Part shown: piece after piece, positions 37,770 to 46,821 of the stretch
Position numbering within the stretch: the stretch's first letter is position 1
Layout: each line of letters starts with the position of its first letter
The notes under the pieces: generated by a model
What the model saw: the letters and a program-made list of their open reading frames with translations, nothing else
What the model was told of the DNA's origin: nothing
Database searches by the model: none
Assembly (NCBI RefSeq): GCF_001011155.1
Contig: NZ_CP011479.1
Location: forward strand, 266,501-330,500
Length of the DNA: 64,000 bases
Reading direction: 5' to 3'
Source of the DNA: Hoeflea sp. IMCC20628
Lineage (GTDB): Bacteria; Pseudomonadota; Alphaproteobacteria; Rhizobiales; Rhizobiaceae
Translations under genes and position numbers: made by a program

Positions 37770-39131
37770 ATGACACGTGAATCTTTGCCTCAGGCTCTGG
37801 CCGGGCGGTTTTCCGCCGATTTTCTGTTCGGCGTGGCGACGGCGTCCTATCAGATCGAGGGCGCGGTTGAGGCCGATGGCCGCAAGCCGTCGATCTGGGA
37901 CGCGTTTTCGCACATGCCGGGCCGGGTCAAGGGTGGCGACACCGGCGATGTTGCCTGCGATCACTACAACCGGCTTGAAGTTGATCTCGATCTGATGGCG
38001 GAGCTGGGTGCAAAGGCCTATCGCTTTTCGCTGGCCTGGCCGCGGCTGCTGCCCGATGGCGCCGGGGCGATCAATGAACCCGGTTTCGAGTTCTATGATC
38101 GCCTGCTTGATGGCCTCAAGTCCCGCGGCATTAAGGCATTCGCAACGCTGTATCACTGGGACTTGCCACTGGCGCTGATGGGCCGCGGCGGCTGGACAGA
38201 CCGCGACACCGCCGAGGTTTTTGCGGATTATGCGCGAATCGTCACCCGGCGTCTGGGCGACCGGCTGGACACGATCACCACCTTCAACGAGCCATGGTGC
38301 TCGGTCTATCTGGGGCATCTGATGGGCGTTCACGCGCCGGGAGAGAGGTCAATCGAAGCGGCAATGGCGGCGCTTCATGTCACCAATCTGGCGCATGGCC
38401 TTGGCGTACAGGCAATCCGGGCCGAACGGGCAGAGCTTCCGGTCGGCATCGTGCTCAATGTGATGAGTATCATGGCCGCAAGCGACAGCGATGCCGACCA
38501 GAAGGCAGCGGAGCGGGCCAATGATTTCCACAATGGGGTGTTCTTCGGACCGCTGTTTGAAGGGGCTTATCCGCAATCTGTGCTTGATGGTTGCCCTGAC
38601 CTGGTTTGCCTCATCAAGGACGGCGATCTCGACACAATCCGGCAGCCGCTCGATTTCTGGGGACTGAATTACTACACGCCGATGCGGGTGCGCGATGACG
38701 CAGAGTCAGAGTTTCCGCACATAGCTGGGGCGCCGGCGGTGAGGCCCGAGAAAACCGACATCGGTTGGGAAATCGAGCCGCAGGGTCTCTCTAATGTCGT
38801 CAGATATCTCTATGGCCGTTACACGCTGCCGGAGTTCTACATCACCGAGAACGGCGCTGCCGACAACACCGGGGTGGAAAACGGCGCGGTCAGCGACACG
38901 ATGCGGCTCGATTATATTTCGACCCATCTTGCTGTCGTTGCCGATCTGATCGGCGAGAACTATCCATTGAAAGGCTATTTCGGCTGGAGCCTGATGGACA
39001 ATTTCGAATGGGCTGAAGGCTACTCGATGCGTTTTGGACTGGTGCATGTCGACTACTCGACGCAGACACGTACCATCAAGCAGTCTGGCTATTGGTACCG
39101 GGATCTGATCGCGACGCACAGCGGTAGCTGA
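37770..39131 (+). CDS. GH1-family beta-glucosidase
   Basis: This 453-residue glycoside hydrolase family 1 enzyme has the acid/base region TFNEPWCSVYLGH, the nucleophile segment YITENGAADN and the C-terminal GWSLMDNFEWAEGYSMRFG. These are retaining beta-glycosidases acting on glucosides, galactosides or related sugars. No signal peptide is visible, so it is cytoplasmic and needs imported oligosaccharide. Its place beside xylAB suggests plant-derived sugar use. Confidence 0.94.
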   Translation: MTRESLPQALAGRFSADFLFGVATASYQIEGAVEADGRKPSIWDAFSHMPGRVKGGDTGDVACDHYNRLEVDLDLMAELGAKAYRFSLAWPRLLPDGAGAINEPGFEFYDRLLDGLKSRGIKAFATLYHWDLPLALMGRGGWTDRDTAEVFADYARIVTRRLGDRLDTITTFNEPWCSVYLGHLMGVHAPGERSIEAAMAALHVTNLAHGLGVQAIRAERAELPVGIVLNVMSIMAASDSDADQKAAERANDFHNGVFFGPLFEGAYPQSVLDGCPDLVCLIKDGDLDTIRQPLDFWGLNYYTPMRVRDDAESEFPHIAGAPAVRPEKTDIGWEIEPQGLSNVVRYLYGRYTLPEFYITENGAADNTGVENGAVSDTMRLDYISTHLAVVADLIGENYPLKGYFGWSLMDNFEWAEGYSMRFGLVHVDYSTQTRTIKQSGYWYRDLIATHSGS

Positions 39132-39214
39132 TGGAGTGATTTTACGGCTGATGGGGGCGGAACCAGCATCGCAGCATGGCGTTATCGGGCTGACATTCAG
39201 CCGGAGTCGTTGTC

Positions 39215-39925
39215 ATGGATCAAGCCGTCATCCCCTTTGATTGGGCGCGCATGCTGTTGGGCGATGCGCCGCCGTCGTTTCTCTTCGAAATCCTGTTCCG
39301 TACCGTCGTCATTTACATCTACACCTTTGGCCTGATCCGATGGATCGGTGGCCGCAGCATTTCGCAATTGTCGCTGGTCGAGTTCTTGCTGGTGATTGCG
39401 CTCGGGTCAGCGGTCGGAGACACGCTGTTTTATCCTGATGTGCCGCTCCTTCATGCGATGCTGGTCATCACCGTCATTGTGCTGATCAATAAGGGACTGG
39501 ATTTCCTGATCCTGCGGTCCGACACCGCGCAAAAGGTGATTGACGGAAAGCCTGACTGGATTCTGCAGGACGGGCGGCTCAACACCGAGCAATCGTCAGA
39601 CCGGGGCATGGGCAAGGCCGAGGTGCTGGCGATGCTCAGGCTTGAAGGTATCCGCAATCTCGGCGAGGTCGAGAACGCCTTTCTTGAAGCCAGCGGCAGC
39701 CTCAGCGTGTTCCGCACCAGCAAGCCGATCGCTGGAATGCCGATCGTGCCGCCGCATGAGATATGTCCTCTGCCACGCGTCGACCCGACGTCCCAGGACG
39801 GTGGTTCCGGCAGCCTGTGCTGCATGGACTGCGCGTTGCTTCGAACCGGCAGTGAAATCTCCTGCCAGAACTGTGGCGGCGAGGATTGGACACCCGCAAC
39901 AATAGCTGATGCCAAATCGTCGTGA
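39215..39925 (+). CDS. DUF421 (YetF-like) membrane protein with a Cys-rich C-terminal tail
   Basis: This 236-residue protein has an N-terminal membrane part with about three helices (residues 20-110) followed by the DUF421 soluble domain (AQKVIDGKPDWILQDGRL and MGKAEVLAMLRLEGIRNLGE). The function of the family is unknown. The last 40 residues contain LCCMDCALLRTGSEISCQNC, five cysteines arranged like a small zinc ribbon, which I do not associate with the usual DUF421 form. The gene converges with the epimerase at 39938. Confidence 0.8.
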   Translation: MDQAVIPFDWARMLLGDAPPSFLFEILFRTVVIYIYTFGLIRWIGGRSISQLSLVEFLLVIALGSAVGDTLFYPDVPLLHAMLVITVIVLINKGLDFLILRSDTAQKVIDGKPDWILQDGRLNTEQSSDRGMGKAEVLAMLRLEGIRNLGEVENAFLEASGSLSVFRTSKPIAGMPIVPPHEICPLPRVDPTSQDGGSGSLCCMDCALLRTGSEISCQNCGGEDWTPATIADAKSS

Positions 39926-39937
39926 TGCTGTTGCCGG

Positions 39938-40942
39938 TCAGCGCACCACGAAGCCGTGGGCGAAGGGATCTTCCTCGTCATCGATGGTGATGGTGTTGAG
40001 CCCGGTTTCCACGGCCCATCCGGCGATGGAGGGGATGATGGCGGGTGTGCCGGCAACATCGACTGCGGCCTCGACACGGCCGTGAAACAACGAGCCGATG
40101 ATGCTTTCATGGACGAAATCATCGCCTGGCTTGAGCTTGCCCTGAGCCGCCCACTGCGCCATCCGTGCCGAAGTGCCGGTGCCGCAAGGCGAGCGGTCGA
40201 TGGCCTTGTCGCCATAGAAGACGGCGTTGCGGGCATGGGCTTCGGCTCGGGTTGGCGCGCCGGTCCAGAGAATATGGCTCAGTCCGCGGATATCGGGATG
40301 CTCGGGATGGATGAACTCATTCTCATCATTGATGTTCTGCCTCAGCGCCGGGCTCATGCGGACCAGATCGGCGGCGGAGAAGTTGGCGATGTCGGAAAAA
40401 TTCTCCTGCGCATCGACGATGGCGTAGAAATTGCCGCCATAGGCAACGTCGACGGTGATATCGCCCAATCCTTCGCAATAGGTCTTGATGTTGCTTGAAT
40501 GTAGAAAGGCAGGAACATTGGTCAGCCGGACTTCGGTGACTTTGCGGCCTTTCATCTGATAACGGGCGATGATGCGGCCGGCTGGTGTGTCGATGGCCAC
40601 AACGCCGGGCTCGCGCGGGCTGACCAGTCCGTTCTCGATCGCCATGGTCACCGTACCGATGGTACCGTGGCCACACATCGGCAAGCATCCCGAGGTCTCG
40701 ATGAACAGGAAGGCGATGTCGCAATCATCCCGTGTCGACGGATAAAGGATTGTGCCGGACATCATGTCGTGGCCGCGTGGCTCGAACATCAGTCCGGTGC
40801 GGATCCAGTCATAGTCTCTGAGAAAATGCGCCCGGCGTTCGAGCATGGTGGCACCGTCCAACTGCGGACCACCGCCGGTGACGACACGCACAGGGTTGCC
40901 GCAGGTATGGCCGTCGATGCAGAAGAAACGGTTGCGCGCCAT
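39938..40942 (-). CDS. 4-hydroxyproline 2-epimerase (proline racemase family)
   Basis: This 334-residue enzyme belongs to the proline racemase family. Both active-site cysteines are present, C90 in GCLPMCGHGTIG and a second in DRSPCGTGTSARMA, which marks epimerases rather than the Thr-containing dehydratases. It should convert trans-4-hydroxy-L-proline to cis-4-hydroxy-D-proline. ATG 40942 (MARNRFFCID) has CCGGAG upstream; a frame from 41023 would overlap the oxidase gene. It follows a D-amino-acid oxidase-type gene, matching the next catabolic step. Confidence 0.92.
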   Translation of the reverse strand: MARNRFFCIDGHTCGNPVRVVTGGGPQLDGATMLERRAHFLRDYDWIRTGLMFEPRGHDMMSGTILYPSTRDDCDIAFLFIETSGCLPMCGHGTIGTVTMAIENGLVSPREPGVVAIDTPAGRIIARYQMKGRKVTEVRLTNVPAFLHSSNIKTYCEGLGDITVDVAYGGNFYAIVDAQENFSDIANFSAADLVRMSPALRQNINDENEFIHPEHPDIRGLSHILWTGAPTRAEAHARNAVFYGDKAIDRSPCGTGTSARMAQWAAQGKLKPGDDFVHESIIGSLFHGRVEAAVDVAGTPAIIPSIAGWAVETGLNTITIDDEEDPFAHGFVVR

Positions 40943-40964
40943 GGCGTGTTCTCCGGAAAGATTG

Positions 40965-42215
40965 TCAGAAACGGTCGGGCCGGCAGGCGGAAATGTCAAT
41001 AGAGGGGAGCTTGCCATCAACAAGATCGGCGATCAGCCGTCCCATGGCTGCGGATTGCGTCAATCCGAGATGGCCATTGCCGAAGGCGAGCAGCACGGAT
41101 GGATCTTCAGGAAGCGCGCCGATCACCGGCAGACTGTCGGGCAGCGAGGGCCGGAACCCCATCCATTCGACTCCACCCGTGGTTTTCAGTCCCGGCAGAA
41201 AACCGGCAGCCTTGTCGAGCATGGCTTTGCAGCGCGCATAATTGGGCGGCAGGTTGAGCCCGCCGAGTTCCACGGCACCGCCAACCCGCACGCCGGTCTC
41301 CAGCGGCGTCATGACGAATCCATGATTGCTGAAGATCAACTGACGCTTGAGATCGAATGCGCCCGGCGGCAGGGTCGTGTTGTAACCGCGCTCTGTGTCG
41401 AGCGGAATGCGCAGCTTGGTCACCTTGTTGATCAGCCGTGTAGACCATGATCCGGCGCAGACGACGATCCGGTCCGCCGCGCGCGTGGTTCCATCGGCCA
41501 GCCGGACGGATGGGCCGGTTTCGGAGTGCTCCAGCCCCGATACTTCTGCCTTTTCGAAAACGGCGCCGCAGCTTTCGGCATGGGCCCAGAGCGCCTGCGC
41601 AAAGCGCTGCGGTTCAGAGACGGTCTTCCAGCCGGGCACGAAGGTGCCGGCGACAAAGCGTGGTGACAGGCCGGGCTGCAGTTCGGCCAGTCGGGCACCG
41701 CGGACATGCTCGAATGCAATGCCTGCCTGTTCCCGCTGCTGCCAGCCATCAGAATGGGATTTGAATTCCGCTTCGCTTTCATAAAGTTCCAGCGAGCCGT
41801 CATGCCGTATTCGGCCAGCCATGCCGGCGCGGTCGACCAGCGCCATCATTTCGGATTCGGCCAGTTGCATCAGTGCGGTCTGCATCGCAATCGAGACCTG
41901 CTGGCGCGCGGGCAGGCTGGCTTTCCAGAATTGCCACAGCCACGGCGCCAGCCGTGGCAGATAGGATGGCCGGATCGACAGCGGACCAAGCGGATCAAGC
42001 AGCCATTTCGGCGCCTTGAGCAGGATTTTCGGCGATGCCAGTGGCATGATGTCGGAGAACGCAAGCGCCGCCGCATTGCCCTTGCTGGTTTCCTCGGCAA
42101 TGCCGGATCGGTCGATCACGGTGACGGCGTAGCCCTGTTCGGACAACAGGGCGGCCGTGGCGATGCCGACAATGCCTGCGCCGACGATGACAATCCCGTT
42201 TGCTGAGCTGTTCAT
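40965..42215 (-). CDS. FAD-dependent D-amino acid oxidase/dehydrogenase (D-hydroxyproline type)
   Basis: This 416-residue flavoprotein of the DAO/DadA family begins with the dinucleotide-binding [20 protein letters not shown]. It contains [11 protein letters not shown] and the C-terminal [21 protein letters not shown]. With the epimerase downstream, oxidation of cis-4-hydroxy-D-proline to pyrroline-4-hydroxy-2-carboxylate is the likely reaction, as in Pseudomonas LhpB-type systems. Downstream dehydratase and dehydrogenase genes of that pathway are absent from the window. The start ATG overlaps the trhO stop as ATGA. Confidence 0.88.
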   Translation of the reverse strand: MNSSANGIVIVGAGIVGIATAALLSEQGYAVTVIDRSGIAEETSKGNAAALAFSDIMPLASPKILLKAPKWLLDPLGPLSIRPSYLPRLAPWLWQFWKASLPARQQVSIAMQTALMQLAESEMMALVDRAGMAGRIRHDGSLELYESEAEFKSHSDGWQQREQAGIAFEHVRGARLAELQPGLSPRFVAGTFVPGWKTVSEPQRFAQALWAHAESCGAVFEKAEVSGLEHSETGPSVRLADGTTRAADRIVVCAGSWSTRLINKVTKLRIPLDTERGYNTTLPPGAFDLKRQLIFSNHGFVMTPLETGVRVGGAVELGGLNLPPNYARCKAMLDKAAGFLPGLKTTGGVEWMGFRPSLPDSLPVIGALPEDPSVLLAFGNGHLGLTQSAAMGRLIADLVDGKLPSIDISACRPDRF

Positions 42216-43153
42216 GCCTCGTCTCCGCTGGCCCGCGCCTTCTCCATGCCGGCCAGCATCTGCCGCTGGCGCATGCGGAAGCGTTCACGATCGTCCTCGC
42301 TGCGGCTGTCGTAGCACTGCGGGCAGGAGACGCCGTCCTCATAGAGCGGAGACGCTTGTGCCTCCGGCGAGATCGGGTTGCGGCAGGCGCGGCAGAGAAT
42401 TTCGTCGCTTTCGCGCAGTCCGTGAGTGACGGCAACACGTTCATCAAAGACAAAGCAGGAGCCCTGCCACAGGCTGTCTTCTTCCGGCACCTGCTCGAGA
42501 TATTTCAAAATGCCGCCCTTGAGATGGTAAACATTCTCATAGCCCTTGGCGCGCATGAAGGCTGTTGCCTTCTCGCAGCGGATGCCGCCCGTGCAAAACA
42601 TCGCGACAGGCTTGCTTTTGTCTTCCAGACCGGCGTTTTCCACCCAGCCCGGAAATTCTCGGAAGGTGTGGGTTTCAGGATTGATCGCGCCTTTAAAGGT
42701 GCCGATGCCGACTTCGTAATCATTGCGGGTGTCGATGACGATGGTGTCGGGATCGGAAATCAGCGCGTTCCAGTCCTTCGGGTCAACATAGGCGCCGACG
42801 TCCTCGAGCGGATCGATGTCGGGCACGCCCATGGTGACGATCTCGTTCTTCAGGCGGACCTTCATGCGCCGGAACGGCATTTTGTGGGCGCTGCTTTCCT
42901 TGTGCTCCAGTGTCTCGAGACCGGGAATCTGGCGCAGATGCGCCAGCACGGCGTCGATTGCCGTGCGCGAACCGGCGATGGTGCCGTTGATGCCTTCCTG
43001 CGCCAGCAGCAAGGTGCCTCTTACGTCCATGTCACGGCACAGCTCCGCCAAGGGCGGTTGCAGTGCCTCGTGGCCGGCAAGCCGGGCGAAATGGTAGAGC
43101 GCAGCAACCACGACCGGCTGGTTGGGAGCAGGGGATATTTGACGTGTCTTCAT
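42212..43153 (-). CDS. trhO: Rhodanese-family tRNA uridine 34 hydroxylase (TrhO/YceA)
   Basis: TrhO (E. coli YceA) installs 5-hydroxyuridine in tRNA anticodons using oxygen. The 313 residues have an N-terminal acylphosphatase-like region ([17 protein letters not shown]), then the rhodanese domain with the catalytic [16 protein letters not shown] loop, and a C-terminal Cys-containing tail (CRACRNP and CPQCYD). ATG 43153 is the first start before the homology ([10 protein letters not shown]). The frame is open back to 43714 but this part lies antisense to the aldolase gene. It is coupled to the hydroxyproline genes by an overlapping start. Confidence 0.9.
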   Translation of the reverse strand: MKTRQISPAPNQPVVVAALYHFARLAGHEALQPPLAELCRDMDVRGTLLLAQEGINGTIAGSRTAIDAVLAHLRQIPGLETLEHKESSAHKMPFRRMKVRLKNEIVTMGVPDIDPLEDVGAYVDPKDWNALISDPDTIVIDTRNDYEVGIGTFKGAINPETHTFREFPGWVENAGLEDKSKPVAMFCTGGIRCEKATAFMRAKGYENVYHLKGGILKYLEQVPEEDSLWQGSCFVFDERVAVTHGLRESDEILCRACRNPISPEAQASPLYEDGVSCPQCYDSRSEDDRERFRMRQRQMLAGMEKARASGDEA

Positions 43154-43390
43154 GCTTGCGGGAATAGCGCGTCCACGGGTTTCAGGCAATCGGGCAGTGC
43201 GTCTCACCTTACTTGTTTGATGCTGCGTGCCAACGGATGGTTTTTGACTGATAACGGGCATGCATTGCTTCAATCGTTGCCGCGCTGTTTGCGCGTTTGA
43301 CTGAGCGGGCGGCGCTCTCGCAGCATGGACAAGCATACGACGAAGGGCTATTCCGTTCACTTCAATTGATGACGTAGAAGGACCAGCGCC

Positions 43391-44035
43391 ATGGCTGACA
43401 AGACCCAAGCCCTCATTTCCATTTTGAAATTGCAGCCTGTGGTGCCAGTGCTTGTCATCAAGGATCTCGCCCATGCGGTGCCACTGGCGCGTGCACTGGT
43501 GGCGGGTGGTCTCAAAGCGATCGAGATAACGCTGAGAACGCCGGTGGCGCTGCGCGCCATTCGAGCCGTTGCCGATGAGGTCGAAGGCGCGGTGCCGGGC
43601 GCCGGTACAGTGCTCAATGCGGCCCAGTATCATCAGGCAGTTGAAGCCGGGTCGCAGTTCATTGTTTCGCCGGGAACGACGCAGGAACTGCTTGATGTGG
43701 CCCGCAAGTCGCATGTGCCATTGCTGCCAGGTGCTGCAACGGCCAGCGAAGTGATGGCGCTGCGGGAAGAAGGCTATGGGGTTCTCAAGTTCTTCCCCGC
43801 TGAACAGGCGGGCGGTGCGGCCTATCTCAAATCGCTGTCGTCGCCGCTGGCCGGCACCCTGTTCTGCCCCACCGGCGGGATCACCCCGAACAATGCCCGC
43901 GATTACCTGTCCCTGCCCAATGTCGTGTGCGTTGGCGGATCCTGGGTTGCCCCGGCTGCACTGGTCGAAGACGGCGATTGGGAAGGCATCACGCGGCTGG
44001 CTAGGGAAGCCTGCCAGCTGTCAGTCCAGGGATAA
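43391..44035 (+). CDS. eda: 2-keto-3-deoxy-6-phosphogluconate (KDPG/KHG) aldolase
   Basis: This 214-residue aldolase makes pyruvate and glyceraldehyde 3-phosphate in the Entner-Doudoroff pathway. It shows [50 protein letters not shown], the Schiff-base lysine in [15 protein letters not shown] and [20 protein letters not shown] aldolase activity (glyoxylate plus pyruvate) is the second possible role, which would fit hydroxyproline breakdown encoded on the opposite strand. It is monocistronic, with about 160 bases to the next gene. Confidence 0.94.
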   Translation: MADKTQALISILKLQPVVPVLVIKDLAHAVPLARALVAGGLKAIEITLRTPVALRAIRAVADEVEGAVPGAGTVLNAAQYHQAVEAGSQFIVSPGTTQELLDVARKSHVPLLPGAATASEVMALREEGYGVLKFFPAEQAGGAAYLKSLSSPLAGTLFCPTGGITPNNARDYLSLPNVVCVGGSWVAPAALVEDGDWEGITRLAREACQLSVQG

Positions 44036-44197
44036 TTTCAGCAAGCTGCTGTGTCCGCGACTGGATCGCTCTGCCTGGCTGACCCGTTGGATCCGTGTAA
44101 TTTGGTGTCGCGGTTTGAAAGCCGATCTGGCTCTTCCTATGTGATATTGAGCGGCTGGACAGGCCTGCCGCGTTCCGGAAGACAAGGACCAATTGCC

Positions 44198-44896
44198 ATG
44201 TTTGATGCCAAAGCCCTGCTTGACCAGTTTCTCGGCTCCAATATTCCCGGCACTGAAGGGACCGTGCGTGACAAGGCCAGTCAGGCGACTGAGCTTGCCA
44301 AGAACAACCCGCTTGCCACGGGCGCCATCGCCGCAGTGTTTCTTGGAACCGGTGCCGGGCGTGCCCTGGGCGGATCGGCGTTGCGGCTTGGCGGCATGGC
44401 TGCAATCGCGGGACTTGGCTATCAGGCGTGGAAGAACTATCAGGCCGGCAATGCCCCGCAGGGCGGTGAAGCTGCGGCCGAACCGGAATTGCTGCCGCCT
44501 CCTTCAGATTCCGAGTTTTCGGTTGAGCCGGCTGCAGTCGAGAACGATTTTGCACTTTCGCTGGTCCGGGTGATGATTGCGGCAGCGCGCGCCGACGGTC
44601 ATATCGATGACGCCGAGCGGGCGCGTATTCATGACAAGCTGGCCTTGTCCGGCCTTGGCCAGGACGCGATGAGTTTCCTTGACGAGGAATTGTCCCGGCC
44701 CGTCGATATGGACAGCATAGTCGGTGCGGCGACGAATGAAGCCCAGAAGGTCGAGATGTACACCGCGGCGCGCCTTGCCATCGAACCTGACAGCCGAGCG
44801 GAACGCGGTTTCCTCGATCTGCTGGCCGGCAGGCTGGGGCTTGCCGATGCTCTGGTTGATCACATTGAGGCAACGGTGTCCGCAGCCAAGGTCTGA
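44198..44896 (+). CDS. DUF533-family (YebE-like) membrane-associated protein
   Basis: This 232-residue protein has an N-terminal glycine-rich hydrophobic stretch (about residues 40-75, TGAIAAVFLGTGAGRALGGS) and a C-terminal helical TerB-like domain (ALSLVRVMIAAARADGHIDD). TerB/DUF533 domains occur in envelope-stress and tellurite-related proteins; the function is not established. ATG 44198 has ACAAGGA upstream. A longer frame from 44051 has no family content. It stands alone before dctB. Confidence 0.8.
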   Translation: MFDAKALLDQFLGSNIPGTEGTVRDKASQATELAKNNPLATGAIAAVFLGTGAGRALGGSALRLGGMAAIAGLGYQAWKNYQAGNAPQGGEAAAEPELLPPPSDSEFSVEPAAVENDFALSLVRVMIAAARADGHIDDAERARIHDKLALSGLGQDAMSFLDEELSRPVDMDSIVGAATNEAQKVEMYTAARLAIEPDSRAERGFLDLLAGRLGLADALVDHIEATVSAAKV

Positions 44897-45002
44897 TTGT
44901 TGCCAGCCGGCAGCACTGCATGGTTTGTTCCTTGCCGTGTTGAACGGTGCATTGAGCAAGCGTCACGCTTGCCCGCCTCACCAAAGCGGCTAATGTCGAG
45001 CG

Positions 45003-46799
45003 ATGCAATCACGCGTCGCCATCGAGAAGCAATTTCGGTTTATCCGCACCGGTCTGTTCGTCGGCTGGGCGATTCTGTCGGCGATCATTGTTGCCTGGTC
45101 TGTCCGCTCGTCGATGGAACGGGCGCATTCGGACGTGATGCAAAAGGCCGGTGAAACCCTGGCTGTTCAAACAGAAATCCTGTCCGGTGTGCTAGACAAA
45201 TATCGCTTGATGCCGCCGTTGTTGTCGCGACAGTCTTCCATCCGCACACTTTTCGTTCGCGATGCCGGGGGCAATGCTCAAACCATCGATGCGCGCCGCA
45301 CGGCCGAGGAGATTGCAGGCATGTCGGCGGCCCGGGATGTCGCGTTCTTTTTTCCAGATGGTGAATTGCTGGCCAATGCGCGTGGGTCATCTGCCAAAAG
45401 CGCGGTGGCCCGGCCGGATTTGATTGAGGTGGCCCGGCAAGGGCAACTTGGGCGCGCGGCGCTGTCTTATGGCGGGGATGACAGGACCTACGCCTTTTCG
45501 TCCGGGGTGCGCCGGGATGGAAAATTTGTCGGCGTCGTCATTGTTTATGTGGATTTTTACCGTGTCGAAGCGGCATGGGCGCTGTCGGCACGACGCATCT
45601 TCGTCACGGACAAGGCTGGTACCGTGTTTCTCGCCAATGAGCCGGACTGGCGGCTCAAAGCGCTGTCGGATTTGCGCGAGATCGGTCAACCAGCCCGCTA
45701 TCTGATTGAGGGCGGGTTTGAAGAGCGGTTGGATCTGATGCATCGATTGCCGCTGCTCGAGTGGGACCTGCACGTTCTGGCTGACCCGTCTCCGGTGGAA
45801 ACGGCCCGGATCACTGCAGCCTCAATAGCTACACTGGCTTGCCTGCTCGCAGGCATGATCGTTCTGGTTCTGCTGCGTCGCAACGAGGTCGCAATCCTGC
45901 GGACGCGAACTGACCGGGCGACGGCACTTCGTCTCGAGCGGGTGGTGCGTGACAGGACCCGGGCGCTTTCTGTCACCAACCGGTCGCTCAGCCACGAGGT
46001 CGAGGTTCGCCGTGAGGCGGAGCACCGCTTGCGCAAGACGCAGGATGAATTGGTGCAGACCGCCAAGCTTGCCGCACTTGGGCAAATGTCGGCGGCTCTC
46101 AGCCATGAATACAACCAGCCGCTGGCAGCGATCCGAACCTATGCGGACAATGCCCTGCGGTTTCTTGAGCGCGGTGCGACATCGGAAGTTTCCGGGAACC
46201 TGTCGCGTATCAACGGGCTGGTGGAGCGGATGGCGGAATTGTCGCGAACCTTGTTGGCGTTCTCACGCAAACCTGGAGCGACTGTCGGACCGGTGCCACT
46301 TGGCACGATCATTGACGAGGCGCTTCTGCTGGCCCGGCCCCGGGCAAGGGCAGCGGGTATAACCAATATTCATGTGGGGCCAGCAGTGACGGATCTGTAT
46401 GTACAGGGCGGCCGGATCAGGCTTGGGCAGGTGTTCGTCAATCTGGTCAACAATGCCATCGATGCGTTGGCTGGTACGGTTGATGCCAGCGTCGAGATCG
46501 ACGCCAGACGAGAAGGTGACCGGGTTGTCGTGACCGTGACGGATAACGGTCCGGGGATCGAGCCGGAAGAGCTGCCGAAGGTGTTCGACCCTTTCTTCAC
46601 CACCAAGGGGATCGGTGAGGGGATCGGCATTGGTCTCTCGATTGTTGACAACATAATCCGTGATTTCGGCGGGACGATTGTGGCAAGCAATCGGCCTGAA
46701 GGCGGAGCTTGCTTTACCGTTAATCTTTGCGCCGCGAGCGCGTCACATGATACTCCGGACGCTAACAGAGATACGGTCCATACAGCGCAAAGTGTTTGA
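45003..46799 (+). CDS. dctB: C4-dicarboxylate sensor histidine kinase DctB
   Basis: DctB senses C4-dicarboxylates in the periplasm and phosphorylates DctD. The 598 residues have two membrane helices (about 16-36 and 273-295) enclosing a periplasmic Cache-like domain, then a coiled coil. The H-box is LSHEYNQPLAAIRTYADNAL, the N-box FVNLVNNAIDAL, and the ATPase glycine boxes VTDNGPGIEPEEL and GEGIGIGLSIVDN. The Asn-Gln-Pro after the H-box glutamate is typical of DctB. The DctD gene follows after about 22 bases, and the two regulate the TRAP operon downstream. Confidence 0.93.
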   Translation: MQSRVAIEKQFRFIRTGLFVGWAILSAIIVAWSVRSSMERAHSDVMQKAGETLAVQTEILSGVLDKYRLMPPLLSRQSSIRTLFVRDAGGNAQTIDARRTAEEIAGMSAARDVAFFFPDGELLANARGSSAKSAVARPDLIEVARQGQLGRAALSYGGDDRTYAFSSGVRRDGKFVGVVIVYVDFYRVEAAWALSARRIFVTDKAGTVFLANEPDWRLKALSDLREIGQPARYLIEGGFEERLDLMHRLPLLEWDLHVLADPSPVETARITAASIATLACLLAGMIVLVLLRRNEVAILRTRTDRATALRLERVVRDRTRALSVTNRSLSHEVEVRREAEHRLRKTQDELVQTAKLAALGQMSAALSHEYNQPLAAIRTYADNALRFLERGATSEVSGNLSRINGLVERMAELSRTLLAFSRKPGATVGPVPLGTIIDEALLLARPRARAAGITNIHVGPAVTDLYVQGGRIRLGQVFVNLVNNAIDALAGTVDASVEIDARREGDRVVVTVTDNGPGIEPEELPKVFDPFFTTKGIGEGIGIGLSIVDNIIRDFGGTIVASNRPEGGACFTVNLCAASASHDTPDANRDTVHTAQSV

Positions 46800-46821
46800 C
46801 ACTGGACAAGCTGGAGCCCGC

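Noticed and set aside
36849-38333. 494-residue minus-strand frame opposite the hydrolase and glucosidase
   Set aside because: It spans two well-defined genes and their gap, and has no family content.
42212-43714. Long minus-strand frame that would extend TrhO by 187 residues
   Set aside because: The extension lies antisense to the aldolase gene and has no domain; the family homology starts at the ATG at 43153.
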